64,000 nt of DNA from Corynebacterium sp. CNJ-954 (GTDB lineage: Bacteria; Actinomycetota; Actinomycetes; Mycobacteriales; Mycobacteriaceae), in NCBI RefSeq assembly GCF_001942345.1, contig NZ_MKKI01000045.1:124001-188000 (forward strand), read 5' to 3'. This document shows, one piece after another, positions 52,648-60,870 of the stretch. Position numbers and translations under genes: made by a program. The notes below the pieces were generated by a model, which did not search any database, was not told the origin of the DNA, and was given only the letters and a program-made list of their open reading frames with translations. Position 1 is the stretch's first letter; each line of letters starts with the position of its first letter.

Positions 52648-54297
52648 ATGTTTACGCCATCCCCCATGTCAACGGTGTCCCCGCTCTGCGTGGACGGCCT
52701 GTCCGTCCAGATCGCCGGAAACCGGGTCCTCACCGATGTCTCCTTCACTGTGTCGCCTGGTCAACGTGTCGGTCTGATCGGTGAGAACGGTTCGGGGAAG
52801 TCCACCGTGCTGCACGCGATCCACGGCTCCCTGCCGGTCGGCGCGACGACTGCAGGGACGGTGGATGTCGGGCAGTCGCGTGTCGGACTCCTGCACCAGC
52901 AGGCCCCGTTCCGGGACGACGAGAGCGTCCACGATGCCCTCGAGACCGCCGTCGCAGCGGAGAGGCAGGCCGCGGTCGATCTGGAGCTGGCGGCGGACCC
53001 CTACGATGCGGAGGCTTATACGGCTGCCCTCGACGTCGCCGAACGTCTCGACGTGTGGGAGACGGACGCGCGCATCTCGGCGACCCTCGCCGGCCTCGGC
53101 CTGGCCGCGGTACCGCAGGAGCGACGGACCGGGGAGTTGTCCGGTGGTCAGCGTGCCCGCCTGTCGTTGGCGTGGCTGCTGCTGAACCGTCCGGACATCC
53201 TACTGTTGGACGAACCGACGAACCACCTGGATGATGCCGCGACACAGTACCTTGCTGGCGTACTGAACACCTGGAAAGGTGCGGTGCTGTTCGCCAGCCA
53301 CGACCGTGCGTTCCTCGACCGTGCGGCATCCTCGTTGATCGACCTGGATCCCGCGCCCTCGCAGGTCGGTGTGACCGGCGGGGTCACCCGGTACACCGGC
53401 AACTACACCGACTACCTGACGGCCCGGCAGGACGTCCGGGCACGGTGGGAGCGCCAGTACCGCGACGAGCAGGCCGAGCTGAAGCGACTGCGTGCCGGAG
53501 TGCGGGACAACCACCAGGTCGGGCACGTGAACTTCAAGCCGCGAACGGAAACACGCATGGCACAGAAGTTCTACGGCGACCGGAATGCGAAAGTTGTGTC
53601 ACGACGGGTCAACGATTCTCGTTCGCGACTGGAGAAGCTGGAGGAGTCGCAGGTCCGCAAACCACCGGAGGAGCTGACCTTCACCGGGCTCACGGCGGCG
53701 GGTCGCAAGGACACCGAGGGGCAGACCGGGCCCGTTCTCGTTGCGTCGGAGGTGAGTGTCGCCGGTCGGCTGGGACGGATGTCCCTGACTGTCAACGGTG
53801 ACGAGAAATTGCTGGTGACTGGTCCGAACGGCTCCGGTAAATCGACGTTGCTGGAGGTGCTGGCAGGAGTGCTGCCCCCGTCTTCCGGAACGGTGACCGT
53901 GGCCGGGGTGAGCGTGGGCCACCTGACACAGGAGGTGGAACTGCCGGATCCTGTCGGACGTGGCCCGGACAGGACGGTGGAGCGCACCTACCGTGACCTG
54001 CTCGGCGACGATCTCGCGGAGACGGTGCCGTTGTCGACGTTCGGATTGATCCATCCGAGGGATGAGTCCCGGGTGCTCGGAGAACTCAGCCTGGGGCAGC
54101 AGCGCCGCGTCGCGCTGGCAGTGCTCCTCGCCGCACCGCCGGACGTCCTGCTGCTGGACGAGCCCGACAATCACCTGTCGTTGTCACTGGTCACCGCTCT
54201 GGAGGAAGCGATCCCGACCTATCCCGGCGCTGTGGTCGTCGCCTCCCACGACGCGTGGCTACGGCGACGGTGGCGCGGCGAGCGGCTGGAGTTGTAG
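52648..54297 (+). CDS. ABC-F family ATPase
   Basis: 549 residues with two ATPase domains and no membrane segment. First: GENGSGKST, signature LSGGQRARLSLAWLL, LLLDEPTNHLDD. Second: GPNGSGKST, LSLGQQRRVALAVLL, LLLDEPDNHLS. Between them is a charged linker (~residues 260-330). ABC-F proteins bind the ribosome E site; some protect against antibiotics, others tune translation. The altered D-N-H-L motif and short P-loop linker resemble antibiotic-resistance-type members of actinobacteria. ATG at 52648 has AGGGAG upstream; the 171-bp leader (52477-52647) has GGCAAC/GTTGCC pairing and a three-codon ATG CGG AAG TAG frame, which could be an attenuator. Confidence 0.87.
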   Translation: MFTPSPMSTVSPLCVDGLSVQIAGNRVLTDVSFTVSPGQRVGLIGENGSGKSTVLHAIHGSLPVGATTAGTVDVGQSRVGLLHQQAPFRDDESVHDALETAVAAERQAAVDLELAADPYDAEAYTAALDVAERLDVWETDARISATLAGLGLAAVPQERRTGELSGGQRARLSLAWLLLNRPDILLLDEPTNHLDDAATQYLAGVLNTWKGAVLFASHDRAFLDRAASSLIDLDPAPSQVGVTGGVTRYTGNYTDYLTARQDVRARWERQYRDEQAELKRLRAGVRDNHQVGHVNFKPRTETRMAQKFYGDRNAKVVSRRVNDSRSRLEKLEESQVRKPPEELTFTGLTAAGRKDTEGQTGPVLVASEVSVAGRLGRMSLTVNGDEKLLVTGPNGSGKSTLLEVLAGVLPPSSGTVTVAGVSVGHLTQEVELPDPVGRGPDRTVERTYRDLLGDDLAETVPLSTFGLIHPRDESRVLGELSLGQQRRVALAVLLAAPPDVLLLDEPDNHLSLSLVTALEEAIPTYPGAVVVASHDAWLRRRWRGERLEL

Positions 54298-54298
54298 T

Positions 54299-54928
54299 TC
54301 AGCTGATCGGTGGGAAGTTCGGCTCAGGGACCCAGTCAGGGCGGGGTGTCCAGAATCTGGTGACGTGTTGAATCGCAACGAAGAAGTCGCCTCCGGCCTT
54401 GCCGCCGAAGCCGTACTCATCCTCGGTTTCTACGGTGATCTGGTAGTCGCCGACGGTGAGCTCGGACTGCGGGCCGAGAGCTTCAGCGTCAGAATCAGAG
54501 AACTTCTTCTGGAGCTGCGGATCCGCCAATGCGGCACTCGGAGTGAACATGTTGTCCCGGTACTCGAGGCCCGTTGTGGGTTCGTCGTCCTCAGACGTCA
54601 TCGGTTCGTCGAGCGTGAGCAGGCAGGCGAAGTCGGAGCCGACCTCGTCGTTGAGCGCACCGTCGATGGAGCAGATCCCGCCGTCGGGAAGCGTGAACAT
54701 GTAGCCGCCGTCGTCGACGGCATAGTGCTCCGGATCCTCCGTCGTGGGGTGAGCGGGCGGTTGCGAGGCGGCAGCGGCGGATTCCGAGGCGGGGGCTCCC
54801 CTCAACTCCGTCGGCGCGGCCGCGGACTCCGTCGACGGGGCGGCGTCCCCCTCGCCGCCGCACGCGCTCAGCACCAGTGCCGCACCGGTGGCCAGCGCCA
54901 GGCCAGTAGATTTCCTTCCGACTTTCAC
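54299..54928 (-). CDS. Secreted lipoprotein of unknown function
   Basis: 209 residues. Signal peptide MKVGRKSTGLALATGAALVLSAC with lipobox LSAC (Cys23), then an Ala/Ser/Pro/Glu-rich linker and a soluble domain containing two spaced cysteines (GGICSIDG...SDFACLLT) that may form a disulphide, ending FWTPRPDWVPEPNFPPIS. Anchored on the outer face of the membrane. Convergent with the ABC-F gene (1 bp between stops). Its promoter region is shared with the divergent lipoprotein and holds a GTAGGG/CCCTAC box. Confidence 0.8.
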   Translation of the reverse strand: MKVGRKSTGLALATGAALVLSACGGEGDAAPSTESAAAPTELRGAPASESAAAASQPPAHPTTEDPEHYAVDDGGYMFTLPDGGICSIDGALNDEVGSDFACLLTLDEPMTSEDDEPTTGLEYRDNMFTPSAALADPQLQKKFSDSDAEALGPQSELTVGDYQITVETEDEYGFGGKAGGDFFVAIQHVTRFWTPRPDWVPEPNFPPIS

Positions 54929-54992
54929 AGGGCACTCTCCAGTGTCGTGGAATCATGCAGAATATGTTTCCTCAGCAACACTACTCCAGATC

Positions 54993-55008
54993 GTAGGGCT
55001 ACCCCTAC
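54993..55008. promoter_or_regulatory. GTAGGG-CTAC-CCCTAC box between two lipoprotein genes
   Basis: Inverted repeat matching the box at 57424-57439 in spacing (16 bp) and arms. A -10-like TAATAG follows at 55012-55017. Probable binding site of the NarL-type response regulator encoded nearby. Confidence 0.6.
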
Positions 55009-55067
55009 CGCTAATAGACAGTGTCAGTGGATGGTGACTCGTGGCCAGGCACGATGAACTGTGAAGC

Positions 55068-55448
55068 ATGAAGAAAACACTCTGCACAGCTCTCACCCTC
55101 GTCCCCTTAGTCGGCTCACTCGCCCTGGTGGGGTGCGGAACGTCCGAACACTCGGAGCAGGAATCATTCGCTTTCACCGGTTCAGAGCTGTGGGTAACCC
55201 ACGGCAACAAGAACCAGCCCGTCAACGTCGTCGAATCGACGGATGCGCACGATGAAGTCACCGTCAACGTCAGCAGCCGGACGATGGGGCAGAAACCGGA
55301 GACCCCGGCATGGTCGCTGTCCGATGACGAGCTGACGCTGGACACCCCCTGCGGTGGGAGCGTCATCGGCTACTGCGAGGCCAACTGGTCAATCACCGTG
55401 CCGGACGGCGTCGAGGTCATGGTCGACGGTCAGCGGACCGCTCCCTGA
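55068..55448 (+). CDS. Lipoprotein with DUF4097-like beta domain, possibly shortened
   Basis: 126 residues: signal peptide with lipobox LVGC (Cys23), then a beta-rich segment ending SITVPDGVEVMVDGQRTAP, which looks like the first part of a DUF4097 (putative adhesin) beta-helix that normally continues for another 100 or so residues. The stop lies inside the 3' end of the convergent response-regulator gene (19-bp overlap), so the protein may have been truncated there. Secreted, membrane anchored. Likely in the same regulon as the two-component system. Confidence 0.72.
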   Translation: MKKTLCTALTLVPLVGSLALVGCGTSEHSEQESFAFTGSELWVTHGNKNQPVNVVESTDAHDEVTVNVSSRTMGQKPETPAWSLSDDELTLDTPCGGSVIGYCEANWSITVPDGVEVMVDGQRTAP

Positions 55449-56134
55449 AGGTAGGCGAGAACCGCCGCCACGCGGCGGTTACGACCGTCGTCCGGCGGAA
55501 GATCAAGTTTCATCAGGATATTGCCGATATGTTTGACCACTGCAGCGTCCGAGATGAACAGGCGCTGCGCGATCGAGGCGTTGGAGTGTCCTTCCGCCAT
55601 CACACCGAGGACCTCACGCTCCCGGGGCGTCAGCCGCTCCAGGGGATCCTGTCGTCGATTGATCAACTGACTGATGACGGCCGGGTCGACGGCCGTACCC
55701 CCGGTCGCGACACGGCGCACGGTGTCGGCGAACTCCGCGACGTCACTGACCCGGTCCTTCAGGAGATACCCGATGCCGGCACCGCGACTGCCACCCAGGC
55801 CTCCTGCTCCGCGCGGGCCTCCGGGACTGTCCAGGAGTTCGGCGACGTAACTCTGTTCGATGTACTGACTCAACACGACGACCGGCAGACCCGGCTGTTC
55901 TTCGCGCAGCTGTACCGCCGCGGTGAGTCCTTCGCACCGGAAGTCCGGTGGCATACGGACATCCGTGATGACCACGTCAGGTGGACCCCGGTGGACGGCT
56001 CGGAGGAGCTCCTCGGCATCGCCCACTGCGTCGGTCACCGTGAACCCGTTGCGCTCCAGCAGAATCTGGAGTCCTTCCCGCAGCAGGGTGTTGTCTTCTG
56101 CGACAACGACCCGGTACAGCGCGGTGTCAGGCAT
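55430..56134 (-). CDS. NarL/FixJ-type response regulator
   Basis: 234 residues. Receiver domain: acidic pocket VVAEDN, phospho-acceptor Asp58 (VVITDVRMPP), Lys in LLKDR. C-terminal LuxR-type HTH: LTPREREVLGVMAEGHSNASIAQRLFISDAAVVKHIGNILMKLDL. Between helix 4 and strand 5 there is an unusual Gly-rich insert of about 20 residues (DSPGGPRGAGG...), where most relatives have a few. GGAGGGAG before the ATG; 8-nt overlap with the upstream kinase. Probably binds the two GTAGGG/CCCTAC boxes. Confidence 0.92.
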   Translation of the reverse strand: MPDTALYRVVVAEDNTLLREGLQILLERNGFTVTDAVGDAEELLRAVHRGPPDVVITDVRMPPDFRCEGLTAAVQLREEQPGLPVVVLSQYIEQSYVAELLDSPGGPRGAGGLGGSRGAGIGYLLKDRVSDVAEFADTVRRVATGGTAVDPAVISQLINRRQDPLERLTPREREVLGVMAEGHSNASIAQRLFISDAAVVKHIGNILMKLDLPPDDGRNRRVAAVLAYLQGAVR

Positions 56135-57389
56135 GGTCTTCTCCCTCCGTGGTCACGGTGACGGTGATGAGTGTGGGGCCTCCCGGGGGCGAGTCGATGA
56201 CGACGTCCCCGTCGAATGCGGCGGCTCGGTCGGCGATGCCGTCGAGCCCGCTGCCGCCACGGTGCCGCGCGCCGGCGCCACCCTTTCCGTTGTCCCGGAC
56301 GCTGACCTGGATGTGGCCTGCATCCGGACGGAGGAGCCTGACGAGCACCCGGTCGGCACCACTGTGTTTGGCGACGTTGGCCAGCAGTTCTGCGGCACAG
56401 AAGTACAGGTTCGATTCCACGTCCGCCGACGGTCGCGGGCCGAGTTCCTCCTCGGTGGTGACCTCCAGTGTGAAGGCGTCCGCGAGCTCTCTGACCGCGG
56501 CACCGAGGCCGTGGTCGGTGAGTACCTGGGGGTGGATGTTCCTCACGAAACCTCTCATCGTCTCCAGCGTCCGGCCCGCCTGCTCCTTGGCGCGCAGCAC
56601 ATCCTCCCGCCCCGGTGTGTCGGGCGGCATCTCGTCCAAGGCGAGCCCGAGGGCCATGCTCACCGACATGAGTTCCGGCTGTACCCCGTCGTGGAGGTCC
56701 CGCTCGATACGTCGGCGTTCGACGTCGAAGGCGCGCACCAGCCGTGAGCGTGACCTGCTCGTGGTGGAGAGGTCACGGTGCAGACGTTGCTCGGGCCGGG
56801 TCAGGATCTGGACGGCGAAGGACGCGTGGGCGTGCGCGAGTCGTGGCGCAGCTGTGCCGAGCGCGAAGAACAACACCGCCGCGAGCGCGGCGGCCGTGAG
56901 TGACTGGGGGATCGTCGTCACCGTGAACGGCCCGATGACGGCCTGGTCGCCGGTCCCGACGATCAGCGGAGTCACCAGAGCTACGGCTGCGCCCACCACG
57001 AGTAATGAGACCAGGACAGCGACGGCACCACCAAGGGTGAGCATGACGGCGGTGTAGGCGAGCGGCCTGACCAGCGTCCGCGGTTCCGTGACCCGGGGTG
57101 CGGGGCCGTCGTCACCGGGGCGGTCCAGGAGTGCGTTGGCTCCCGTCCAGTCGGTGCGGGTGAGTACAAGGGCGACAACGGGCAACCCGCTTCCGAGGAA
57201 CGCCAGGCCTGCCACGATGAGCAGCCCCGTCCCCGCCGCCGTCCCCGCCGCAGACCACTGTGAGCTCCACGCCGTATCCGCGAGACCGAACCCGAGAGGC
57301 ACCAGCAGGACGCAGACAGCGGCCATCGCGACGAGGGTGCGCACGCAGACTGCGGCCGTGTAGAAGGAGGCGCGCCATCGTCCGGTCAT
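56127..57389 (-). CDS. Sensor histidine kinase (HisKA_3 type)
   Basis: 420 residues: several membrane segments in the first ~185 residues, then FDVERRRIERDLH233DGVQPELMSVSMALGLALDE, the HisKA_3 phospho-acceptor helix, and an ATPase domain with LANVAKHSGADRV (N box), SVRDNGKGGAG and GGSGLDGIADR. Cognate partner of the overlapping response regulator. The sensory part is mostly membrane embedded, as in kinases that sense envelope stress or a transporter's state. Divergent from the ABC exporter. Confidence 0.92.
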   Translation of the reverse strand: MTGRWRASFYTAAVCVRTLVAMAAVCVLLVPLGFGLADTAWSSQWSAAGTAAGTGLLIVAGLAFLGSGLPVVALVLTRTDWTGANALLDRPGDDGPAPRVTEPRTLVRPLAYTAVMLTLGGAVAVLVSLLVVGAAVALVTPLIVGTGDQAVIGPFTVTTIPQSLTAAALAAVLFFALGTAAPRLAHAHASFAVQILTRPEQRLHRDLSTTSRSRSRLVRAFDVERRRIERDLHDGVQPELMSVSMALGLALDEMPPDTPGREDVLRAKEQAGRTLETMRGFVRNIHPQVLTDHGLGAAVRELADAFTLEVTTEEELGPRPSADVESNLYFCAAELLANVAKHSGADRVLVRLLRPDAGHIQVSVRDNGKGGAGARHRGGSGLDGIADRAAAFDGDVVIDSPPGGPTLITVTVTTEGEDHA

Positions 57390-57423
57390 GTTGTCATCGT
57401 ATCGGCGGAGGTGAGGCGCCGGA

Positions 57424-57439
57424 GTAGGGCCAGCCCTAC
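57424..57439. promoter_or_regulatory. GTAGGGC-CA-GCCCTAC box in the kinase/ABC divergent region
   Basis: Perfect 7-bp arms with a 2-bp centre, 60 bp before the ABC ATPase start and 35 bp before the kinase start. Second copy of the element at 54993-55008. Confidence 0.65.
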
Positions 57440-57498
57440 CATGAACCAGCTGTCACGCCCCACTGTGGTGACGCAGTCGGGCTGGTGGTCTGGTGTGC

Positions 57499-58296
57499 AT
57501 GGACACATCCACTTCTCCCACTTCCCCCACGTCTCCCACTGCTTCGGCGGCCAACTCCGACACCGTGCTCAGCCTCCGGGACGTCACGCGGACCTACCGT
57601 GCCGGATCAACCACCCTGACCGCCCTCGACAGGGTCACGCTCAGCTGCCGGCGAGGCTCGTGGACGGCGGTGATGGGGCCGTCCGGCTCCGGAAAGTCCA
57701 CCCTGCTGAACTGCGCGGCCGGACTCGACCGTCCGGACACGGGACAGGTCTCCCTCGACGGGCAGGACATTGCCACGCTCGGAGAGGACGCGCTGACCAG
57801 AATGCGGCGCACGGACGTCGGCTTCATCTTCCAGAGGTTCAACCTGGTGGCGGCGTTGACTGCGGAGCAGAATGTGTCGCTTCCGTTGCGGCTGGCGGGT
57901 GGCGCTCGTGCACGCACAGCGGGATCCGTGGCAGCAGAAACCCTGGAGGTTCTCGGGCTGGGAGACCATCTGCACCATAAACCGCGTGAGCTGTCCGGTG
58001 GACAGCAACAGCGGGTCGCCGTCGCCCGCGCACTCGCGACCCGTCCGAGGATCCTCTTCGCGGACGAGCCCACCGGTGCCTTGGACAGTGCGTCGGCACG
58101 GACGGTGCTTCAGCTGCTCCGGCAGCTGGTGGACCGCTACGCCCAGACGGTCATGATGGTCACGCATGACCCGCAGGCCGCCGCGCAGGCCGATCACGTC
58201 ACCTTCCTCCGCGACGGCCGCATCGTCAGCACCCTGAGCGGTGCCGACGCCGGTCAGATCGCCGCCGCACTCGCAGATCTGGAGACGGGACGATGA
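57499..58296 (+). CDS. ABC transporter ATP-binding protein (MacB/LolD type)
   Basis: 265 residues. Ser/Thr/Pro-rich first 20 residues, then Walker A MGPSGSGKST, FIFQRFNLVAALTAEQN, signature LSGGQQQRVAVARAL, Walker B FADEPTGALDS and VTHDPQAAAQADH. The ATG at 57499 and a GTG at 57493 are both possible; neither has a good ribosome site. The permease start overlaps its stop (ATGA). Divergent from the two-component genes with a GTAGGGC box between, so it is probably the kinase's main target. Confidence 0.9.
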   Translation: MDTSTSPTSPTSPTASAANSDTVLSLRDVTRTYRAGSTTLTALDRVTLSCRRGSWTAVMGPSGSGKSTLLNCAAGLDRPDTGQVSLDGQDIATLGEDALTRMRRTDVGFIFQRFNLVAALTAEQNVSLPLRLAGGARARTAGSVAAETLEVLGLGDHLHHKPRELSGGQQQRVAVARALATRPRILFADEPTGALDSASARTVLQLLRQLVDRYAQTVMMVTHDPQAAAQADHVTFLRDGRIVSTLSGADAGQIAAALADLETGR

Positions 58297-60251
58297 CCGG
58301 GCTCGCGGCACGGACATTCGCCGACCGGTGGCAGCTCTTCATCGGAACGGTGCTCGCGGTGACGATCGGTGTGGCGATCATCCACGCAGGGATGACGATC
58401 ATTCTCGGGGTCGAGGGTGCAGCCGTCCCGGAGACCGTTCCTGCGGAGCAGGTGGAGGACTTTCACCAGGCCGCGGAAGGCGCGAGCACGCTGACCGGGA
58501 TGACGGTCATGCTCGGCGCCTTCCTGACGGTCTTCGTCGTCGGCTCCACCGTGACCTTCGCCGTCGACCAGAGACGGGGAGACCTTGCCCTCCTGCGGCT
58601 CGGGGGAGTCACCGGCCGGCAGGTCCGACGACTCCTCCTGGTCGAGGCGCTGCTCACCGCCGTACCGGGTGCCGTCCTCGGTGCGGCCGTCGGGCTCGGG
58701 CTGACGGTGGTCCAGAGCAGGATCCTTTCCGGCCTGGGCACCTTCCCCGAGGGGCTGGAGACGCCCGTACGGCCGGCGGTACTGGTACTCGACCTCCTCG
58801 CCGCTGTCACCGTCTGTCTGGTCGGCGCATGGGGTGCCGCGCGCCGGGCGACACGGATCAGCCCGCTGGACGCCCTTCGCCGTAGTCCTGTTGACCAGCG
58901 GGTCATGACGCCCCGGCGATGGGTGGTCGCCGGCCTCGCTGTCGTGGTGACGGGTGTCCAGGTCGCTTTCTCCGTCGTTGTCGGTGGGGTGCTGATCCCG
59001 CTGCTCCTGGGGCTGGGAATCGTGGTGTCCGCATCCGTCGCCATGAGTCAGCTGGCTCCGCTGCTCGTCCCGGCGGTCGCGCGTGTACTTCTCCTGCTGC
59101 CGGGTGTGAAGGCTTCGGTGGTCGCGGGGCTCGCCGTGGCGAATCTCCGTGACGCCGTCCGCCGGACAGCGTCCTGTGCTGCCCCGATGATCGTGCTTGT
59201 CAGCCTCGTGATGGGCCTCCAGGGCATCCTGGACACGCAGACGGAGGCCGCAGAGACGGAGGCTTCCCGACTGCTCGACGCCGACCTCCTGGGTACCGTG
59301 CCCGGGGGCGAGGGCAGCCGAGACGTCGTCAATGAGGTGAGGGACGTTGACGGCGTGTCACTGGTCGCGCCGGAGACGGTGGTTCCCCTCAGAATCCAGT
59401 TGACCGACGGCGGTGTGACGTCGAATGGCCCCGGCACCGTCGTCGCCGTCGATCCGGACGCTTTCCGGGAAACCCACAGCCAGCACCCCGACACCGGTGA
59501 CATCGCCGATTTCGGGCCCGACAGTGTGGTTCTCGGGCCGGGACTGGAAGGAATCGCCGTCCGTGGCCACCCGGACCAGATCACCGTCGATATCGCGGGC
59601 GAACCGATCGTCCTGAACGAGGCGGCCCGCATGGCGGAGACCCTGGCAGGGGAGGACGGCTTCTACATCGACCGCGCGTTGCTGTCGCTCACAGAACCAG
59701 AACTCCTGGACAGGGAGACGTCCCTGCTCATCCAGTTGGAGCAGGGAGCGGATGCTGGCGCGGTCACGACGGCGTTGGAGAATGCAGGGGTTTCCGGGGT
59801 GCAGGCGCCGACCGACATGGCCTCGGACGAAGGGAGTACGGCGGACAGTGAGAACCGGGCAGTGATGCTCGCGATCGTGGGGCTCGGCAGTATCTATGCT
59901 CTGATCAGCGTGTTGAGCACCCTCGCGATCTCGATCAGTCAGCGGCGACCGGAACTCGCGGCATTGAGACTCTCCGGATTCACCCGTGCGCAGGTTCAGG
60001 GCGTCACGGTGGTGGAGGCGTTGGCGGCGACGACGATCGGGCTCTTCCTGGGTGCGGTCGCTGCAGTGTTGTCGCTGGTCGGCCTGTGGGGTGCGACCGC
60101 CCGGATATACGGGACGCCCGTCATCGCGATCCCCTGGACACTGTTGGCGGGCATTACCGTGCTGGCCTTCGTCCTGACGACGGTTACCGCTGTGGTGGCG
60201 ACGCGACGGGCGCTGGCGTCGCCTCCGGTGCAGGCGGTCGGTAACGACTGA
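58293..60251 (+). CDS. ABC transporter permease, double FtsX domain
   Basis: 652 residues. First FtsX module at the N-terminus (MLGAFLTVFVVGSTVTFAVDQRRGDLALLRLGGVTGRQVRRLL), a middle membrane block (~200-330), a long outer domain (VVPLRIQLTDGG..., DPDAFRETHS...) and a second FtsX module (AISISQRRPELAALRLSGFTRAQVQGV). The layout HK-RR opposite ATPase-permease resembles chrSA-hrtBA of C. glutamicum, but HrtB is much shorter, so haem export is not implied. Probably detoxifies or senses an envelope-active compound. Confidence 0.9.
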   Translation: MTGLAARTFADRWQLFIGTVLAVTIGVAIIHAGMTIILGVEGAAVPETVPAEQVEDFHQAAEGASTLTGMTVMLGAFLTVFVVGSTVTFAVDQRRGDLALLRLGGVTGRQVRRLLLVEALLTAVPGAVLGAAVGLGLTVVQSRILSGLGTFPEGLETPVRPAVLVLDLLAAVTVCLVGAWGAARRATRISPLDALRRSPVDQRVMTPRRWVVAGLAVVVTGVQVAFSVVVGGVLIPLLLGLGIVVSASVAMSQLAPLLVPAVARVLLLLPGVKASVVAGLAVANLRDAVRRTASCAAPMIVLVSLVMGLQGILDTQTEAAETEASRLLDADLLGTVPGGEGSRDVVNEVRDVDGVSLVAPETVVPLRIQLTDGGVTSNGPGTVVAVDPDAFRETHSQHPDTGDIADFGPDSVVLGPGLEGIAVRGHPDQITVDIAGEPIVLNEAARMAETLAGEDGFYIDRALLSLTEPELLDRETSLLIQLEQGADAGAVTTALENAGVSGVQAPTDMASDEGSTADSENRAVMLAIVGLGSIYALISVLSTLAISISQRRPELAALRLSGFTRAQVQGVTVVEALAATTIGLFLGAVAAVLSLVGLWGATARIYGTPVIAIPWTLLAGITVLAFVLTTVTAVVATRRALASPPVQAVGND

Positions 60252-60305
60252 CGGACGGGTTTCACGGTTCGACCCCGGAGGTGTGACGCAGGCTACACTG
60301 TGGGT

Positions 60306-60869
60306 ATGTCTGCATTCCAGGATCGCCCCAACACAGCGCTGCTGGTCATCGACCTGCAGAACCTTGTCGTCGACGGTGCGTTCCGCCGGGACGAGGTTGT
60401 CGGCGCTGTGAAGGGCCTGGTCGACAGGGCGCACGAGGGGAATGTCCCGGTCGTCTGGGTTCAGCACGAGGCCGAGCATCTCCCACCGAACACCCACGAG
60501 TGGGAATTCGTCCCCGAACTGCAGCAGCAGCAGCAGGAGGGGGACCGTCTGGTCCCGAAGACCTACGGGGATGCGTTTGAGGGGACGATCCTGGACGAGG
60601 TTCTGGAGGATTTCGGCGTCGGGCGCATCGTCGTCACCGGTGCGGAGACCGATGCCTGCATCCGCTCCACCATCCACGGCGGTTTCACCCGCGGCTATGA
60701 CGTCACGCTTGTCGCGGACGCGCACACCGCCGGCGACAAGACGGAGTGGGGCGCGCCGCCGGTGGCGCAGGTCATCGAGCACACGAACCTCTACTGGCAG
60801 TTCCAGGGTGGCGTGGGGAAGACCGCCTCCGTCGAGACCGCCGACCAGGTGTCCTTCGCGACCGACTGA
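60306..60869 (+). CDS. Isochorismatase-like cysteine hydrolase
   Basis: 187 residues with the Asp16-Lys85-Cys118 triad: LLVIDLQN, VPKTYGDAF and GAETDACIRST. Family members hydrolyse amides or vinyl ethers (nicotinamidase, isochorismatase); substrate unknown. A Gln5 run is at 73-77. TACACT (60294-60299) stands 6 nt before the ATG at 60306, indicating leaderless transcription; the GTG at 60300 would then be upstream of the mRNA start. Single gene between the ABC permease and a convergent membrane protein. Confidence 0.9.
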   Translation: MSAFQDRPNTALLVIDLQNLVVDGAFRRDEVVGAVKGLVDRAHEGNVPVVWVQHEAEHLPPNTHEWEFVPELQQQQQEGDRLVPKTYGDAFEGTILDEVLEDFGVGRIVVTGAETDACIRSTIHGGFTRGYDVTLVADAHTAGDKTEWGAPPVAQVIEHTNLYWQFQGGVGKTASVETADQVSFATD

Positions 60870-60870
60870 T

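Noticed and set aside
58293..60251. Assigning the exporter as haem exporter HrtBA
   Set aside because: The permease has two FtsX modules and 652 residues, far larger than HrtB; only the gene layout is similar.
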